Source: Glossina fuscipes (Eukaryota; Arthropoda; Insecta; Diptera; Glossinidae). From it: 64,000 bases of DNA. Both the position numbers and the translations under genes were made by a program. The notes below the pieces were generated by a model. The model ran no database searches and had not been told where the DNA came from. It worked only from the letters and a program-made list of their open reading frames with translations. The DNA lies in the NCBI RefSeq assembly GCF_014805625.2, contig NW_023998415.1, positions 50,159,839 to 50,223,838 on the forward strand. The letters run 5' to 3'. Positions 60,301-64,000 of the stretch are shown one piece after another; the stretch's first letter is position 1; each line of letters begins with the position of its first letter.

Positions 60301-60425
60301 TCACTCATCTTACGTTAAAATTAGACAAGATGGTATTTTACGTGCAAACGAAGTTAATATGTGGGTTATATTTTGTTAGACATTTATTACATAACATATA
60401 TGCAAAGAACTCTCGGATAGAAAAG
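57336..60425. other. Intergenic DNA upstream of the tetraspanin
   Basis: About 3.1 kb with no supported gene; the tetraspanin promoter and any 5' UTR exon should be near its left end. The rest is AT-rich with A/T runs (58680-58780). Confidence 0.4.
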
Positions 60426-60600
60426 TAGATAAGCATCGCGTCTACCAAGTCGGTGCTCACGCGGGTTCAAATCTCAGTCGGTTTGACCATACTTCGTTGT
60501 GGCTTATTAGTGAATGATCAGTCGGCATAGCACTTAACTATCCCCTACACTGCAGCCACCACCGACTTCCCCTGAAAGTTTAGTTTGAGAATGCATTACA
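60426..60600 (+). repeat. tRNA-like SINE candidate, second member
   Basis: TAGATAAGCATCGCG (A-box-like) is followed by GGTTCAAATCT (60464-60474), close to the Pol III B-box consensus. GTCGGCATAGCACTTAA follows about 50 nt later, then CTGCAGCCACCACCGAC. The order and several words match the minus-strand segment at 35200-35455. It is locally much richer in GC than its surroundings. Not a normal tRNA gene: paired acceptor and anticodon arms are not evident. Confidence 0.4.
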
Positions 60601-60721
60601 TTTTTATTTTAATAAAATGATCAAATATTATAACCTATGACTTTTTATAAGCGTGTTTAAAATTACAAAGAATATAATAATAATACTGTGAACAAGCCAT
60701 AAAATTTTTTTTTTATGGTCA

Positions 60722-61547
60722 GAGTTTGTTTTCCTTATTGAAAAAAATCAAATAAATCAAAATAAAGAGATATGAAGATTCGACTTGGGCCGAACATTAT
60801 TCCTTTCTCGTTATTGTGTTATATACATTTGGAAATAAAAATTGTACGCATTGCAATAAACGTTTCAAAATTTCACTTATCAAGGTAAACCTTCCAACAT
60901 TTTCTATTTCTCACCGCTATTAAAGCCTTCTCTCTCTTATATGTTTACTATTTCTTCGTACTTCATTTATTTATTTATTTTTGTTTTGATTCAAGACTAC
61001 TTCTGAAATGATGCAGTTTTGTGAAACCTTTTACATGAACTTCAAGTCGATGGAGAAGCGGGAAGTAATATATTAAGCAAGCGGGATCGAGGACATTTTA
61101 AGCAAGTCTAGAATATATAATATATAAATATTAGTAATGTTTGAATTTTTGATGAATTTATTATTGCTATTGTGCTGCTGTTGTTGTTGATATTGTTAAT
61201 ACGGTTATTGCTGTTATTATTACGGTTATTGCTGTTTAGCATAGATTTTTGTCAGAGTGTATGAATACTTACTTTAAGGTCACTTATTACAAACGAAGTT
61301 TTCGTCAGACGACCAATTTTGGCGTTTATGTAATTTTACAACGACCGCAACAAATATTGGTTCTAAAATATGATATAAACAAATGTAACTGTTTTTAACA
61401 CGTCTATGTCTATCATCCAAGAACGAAGTCGTTTATTAATTTGTTTTCCTTTTTTTTTTAAATTTGACCAGCCACTCAACGAATGTCCTTATATGTACCA
61501 TTAGGCAAGGTGGCCATCAGGAAAGATTATAAGGAGGGAGAAAGGAG
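60722..61547 (-). repeat. 0.83-kb inverted repeat, right arm
   Basis: Reverse complement of 52750-53575. The match begins with GAGTTTGTTTTCCTTATTGA at 60722 and ends near 61547 (AGATTATAAGGAGGGAGAAA is close to the end). A small expansion of the GGTTATTGCTGTTATTATTA-type tract at 61201-61235 and single-base changes distinguish the arms. Beyond 61547 only faint similarity remains. Confidence 0.9.
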
Positions 61548-62910
61548 GAGACGCTTTTTGTATACAGTCAATACGAATCTGAAAAATTGGGAAAGACTAC
61601 TATAAAATTTGGAAACTAAATAATTCTGAGTTGATGGTGCCTTCTCCTTGTCAAGAATTCCAACTCTCTCAAACGTTGACAACGAGACGAAAAGCGAAGA
61701 ATTGACGCAAATATTCGCATTCGATCAAGTTCTTTTCTTAACCGGACATAAAATTTTGGAGTGGAATAACTTGGAATGCGGAATCCCCCTATTGTAGGTG
61801 CTTTTCTTTAAAATTCAAAATATATATGAATATAGAATATAGCAAAAAATCTCAAGCTCTCCTGTTAATTTTAACCGCGTTATTGGCCTAATTTTTTAGA
61901 AAAATTTTGGATGAGATTACTGAAAATTTATTTTCGAAATCCAATCTACTCAAAACTGCTAGCTTCTATAGGATTAAAATATTTTCTGTGTTTTCTTCCT
62001 TTTGTACGCATTGTGGACAGATGACGTCAACTTGAAATTAATTTTTTTTGGGATGAATAGGCGAATACGGCTAAATTGAGGTAGAATAATACGCACTAAT
62101 CAAAACCAGTTATGCCTTCTGCAGTATCCGATGCAGATGTCAACATATTACGAAAATACAAAAATTATGTGAATCTATACTGGGATGATAGATTTAGTAC
62201 ATTAGCATACACTTTAATACTGAATAGAAGTAGACAATACTTGAGGGAAATTGAATTATATTTTATTATTGACTCAGGCAGAATATTATTTATTTATTGC
62301 TTTCATTTTCATGAAGTTTGTACTTTGTTTATTTAATTTGCATCTAAATTAAATTAAATTAAATATTTTAGTCAGCAATTGATTATCTTTCACTTATTCT
62401 ATTATGTTTTGGTTATTGGACTTCGTTTAAAATAAAAAAAAATTGTTTGAACTTATTGTTAAAATAGCAAAGAAGTTTTTTTTTTCATCTCTAACTTAGC
62501 GTCTCGAAGGTTAAGAGTTATTTTATTAAGAATTTTTCGCTTCCTTTTTATATCATTCATTTTTTTTCGTGTTCGTCTTGAATCAGTTGAATAACATTTT
62601 AATACTCTGAAAACTAGTTTTATTACAACTGAACCAACTGAACCGTTAAGCAAATCAACTTAACATTTGATTGCTGTCGCCATTGCCGTTCTTGTTGTGC
62701 AAGAATGTTGCCTTAATTCTCAAGTGTTTCTGAATTTAACAATATTTGAAAAAAAAATTGAAATAGAAAAATTATATTTTTGCAAAGAGCGGTTAACTGT
62801 TTCCATTACTTGATTTCTTCTGTAAATTTTATATTTTACAAAGGTTAATTGGATAAAAGAGAACTAAGAAGTGTTTATGTTTATACATATATGTACATAT
62901 GCGTATACAA

Positions 62911-62943
<33 letters not shown>

Positions 62944-64000
62944 AAAAAATACACGCACACACATAGGCACCTCTCCCTTTTTCTTTTGTTTCACAAACAC
63001 TGTTAAATTATTTTATGTACAGTAAATTTATTTTTTCTTTTTGGCTTTGTCTATTTTGTGCGATATTAATTCCGACGTGATGCGTTAAAGTTAAGCGCAC
63101 TGCTCGATCTACTAGTGGGAACAGCTTGACTGTCTGATATGCTTTTTGGTGTGTTTTTTTATTAACATTTAACACAGAGCTTGGCTTTATTTTCAAAAGA
63201 GTTCGAACATTAAACGTTGAATTACTTCATACAAATCAACCACTACATGCTTACATTGCGTCTGCCTGTAAGCATACAGCTATAAACGAATATATGTTAT
63301 TTACTAACTTTCATTTAAACCTTTACATACTAACGTTTCCAAAATAATAGTATGATATTTCGGGTCTTTTTAGTTGAGCATCAAGCGTAGCGGTTATATC
63401 CATGCTTGTCAGAGTATTTGTAAGTATGCAACCATGAGCACAGGAATATTGACAATTTCAATTAAAACGTTCAGTAAAGTAAACCGTAATTGTAAGTTTG
63501 CTCTTAAAACAGTGTTGACAAAGTGAAACATAATTAGTCAACAGATTATATTTATCAACACGCATTTTACCTCACCACCCACTTTCCCTTATCATTCCAC
63601 CCTACGCTCTGTGAGGTACAGCACATACTAAGCTTATGAGAGATATATAAAAGTCAGAAGAACTTAAGGTTTCCCATCGGTCCATAATACATGCCTGTCT
63701 ATATGTCCTTGAGACATCTGCCTACATATTCTTATGTCCAAGATACAAATCGTATCTTTTAAGATGTTTAGACGAAGCTTGGTACCCTTACCTCGACAAC
63801 TTAGGACCAACTCTTTTGGAAATGAATTGGATTGGACCAGTTTTCGAACCATTCTCCGTATAACATCTTATTATGAACAGCGTTATGTGTAAAAAGTTAC
63901 ATTATTCGAAATATTTCCATCAAAACCCGCCGTGCATAGTATTTCGGAACTATAAATTGATGTAAAAAATTTGCATGAAACGCAATTATTGGAACCCTCT
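61548..64000. other. Terminal AT-rich intergenic DNA
   Basis: No gene supported. Short frames at 62112-62336, 62459-62653, 63008-63196 and 63664-63852 lack recognisable motifs. It includes a TA microsatellite at 62911-62943. Confidence 0.4.
62911..62943 (+). repeat. TA microsatellite
   Basis: About 33 bp of TA dinucleotides with one AAA interruption. Confidence 0.9.

Noticed and set aside
60426..60480. A genuine tRNA gene
   Set aside because: A B-box-like word is present, but acceptor, D and anticodon stems cannot be paired convincingly, so only a tRNA-like SINE candidate is listed.
1..64000. Prokaryotic features (operons, CRISPR, phage, bacterial symbiont insert)
   Set aside because: All recognised genes are eukaryotic with spliceosomal introns or known intronless fly forms; no regularly spaced repeats and no bacterial genes were seen.

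Overview
The window is nuclear DNA of a higher fly (Diptera, Brachycera; the best fit is a muscoid or tsetse-like fly, but the species cannot be fixed from the sequence). The evidence is an AT-rich background, spliceosomal introns mostly 54-80 bp long with GTAAGT/GTATGT donors, a Rac GTPase almost identical to Drosophila Rac1, a short insect-type SBP2, and typical insect transposons (mariner, Ty3/Gypsy, I-clade LINE). There are no operons, CRISPR arrays or other prokaryotic features.

Layout. 0-2 kb: an internally deleted mariner (529-1379) with both inverted repeats and TA target duplications, lying between two 110-bp direct repeats. 2.2-2.8 kb: intronless Rac1 (+). 7.2-9.3 kb: a decayed Ty3/Gypsy element. 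10.9-13.4 kb: RnrL, the ribonucleotide reductase large subunit (-). 14.9-17.0 kb: a TXNDC11-like thioredoxin-domain protein (+), converging on SBP2 (-, three exons), the SECIS-binding protein of selenoprotein synthesis. 18-25.8 kb: gene-poor, with a small tandem duplication and a broken SMC4-like retrocopy at 24.66-25.34 kb. 25.9-35.0 kb: two tandem CLN3 (battenin) paralogues, each with five coding exons at matching positions, separated by a dead I-clade LINE. 36.2-55.5 kb: three tandem arylsulfatase B-type genes with the same six-exon plan. 56.4-57.3 kb: a four-exon tetraspanin (-). 57.4-64 kb: mostly non-coding, with a tRNA-like SINE candidate and one arm of an 0.83-kb inverted repeat whose other arm lies inside an intron of the third sulfatase.

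Functional themes. The right half is a lysosomal/endosomal neighbourhood made by local duplication: two copies of the lysosomal membrane protein CLN3, then three secretory-pathway sulfatases carrying the formylglycine motif CTPSR. SBP2 next to a thioredoxin-fold protein is a convergent pair with no demonstrated functional link.

Most notable observations: (1) sulfatase copy 3 has a TAA exactly where copies 1 and 2 begin exon 6 with CAA; it can be avoided only by a 6-nt shift of the splice acceptor, which removes the lysine aligned with a catalytic residue; (2) CLN3 copy A has a GC-AG intron of 54 nt that is readable in frame, while copy B has a normal GT-AG intron there; (3) the CLN3 duplication itself; (4) the inverted repeat pair spanning half a sulfatase gene and the tetraspanin; (5) the SMC4-like retro-pseudogene. 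I found no convincing wholly new system.
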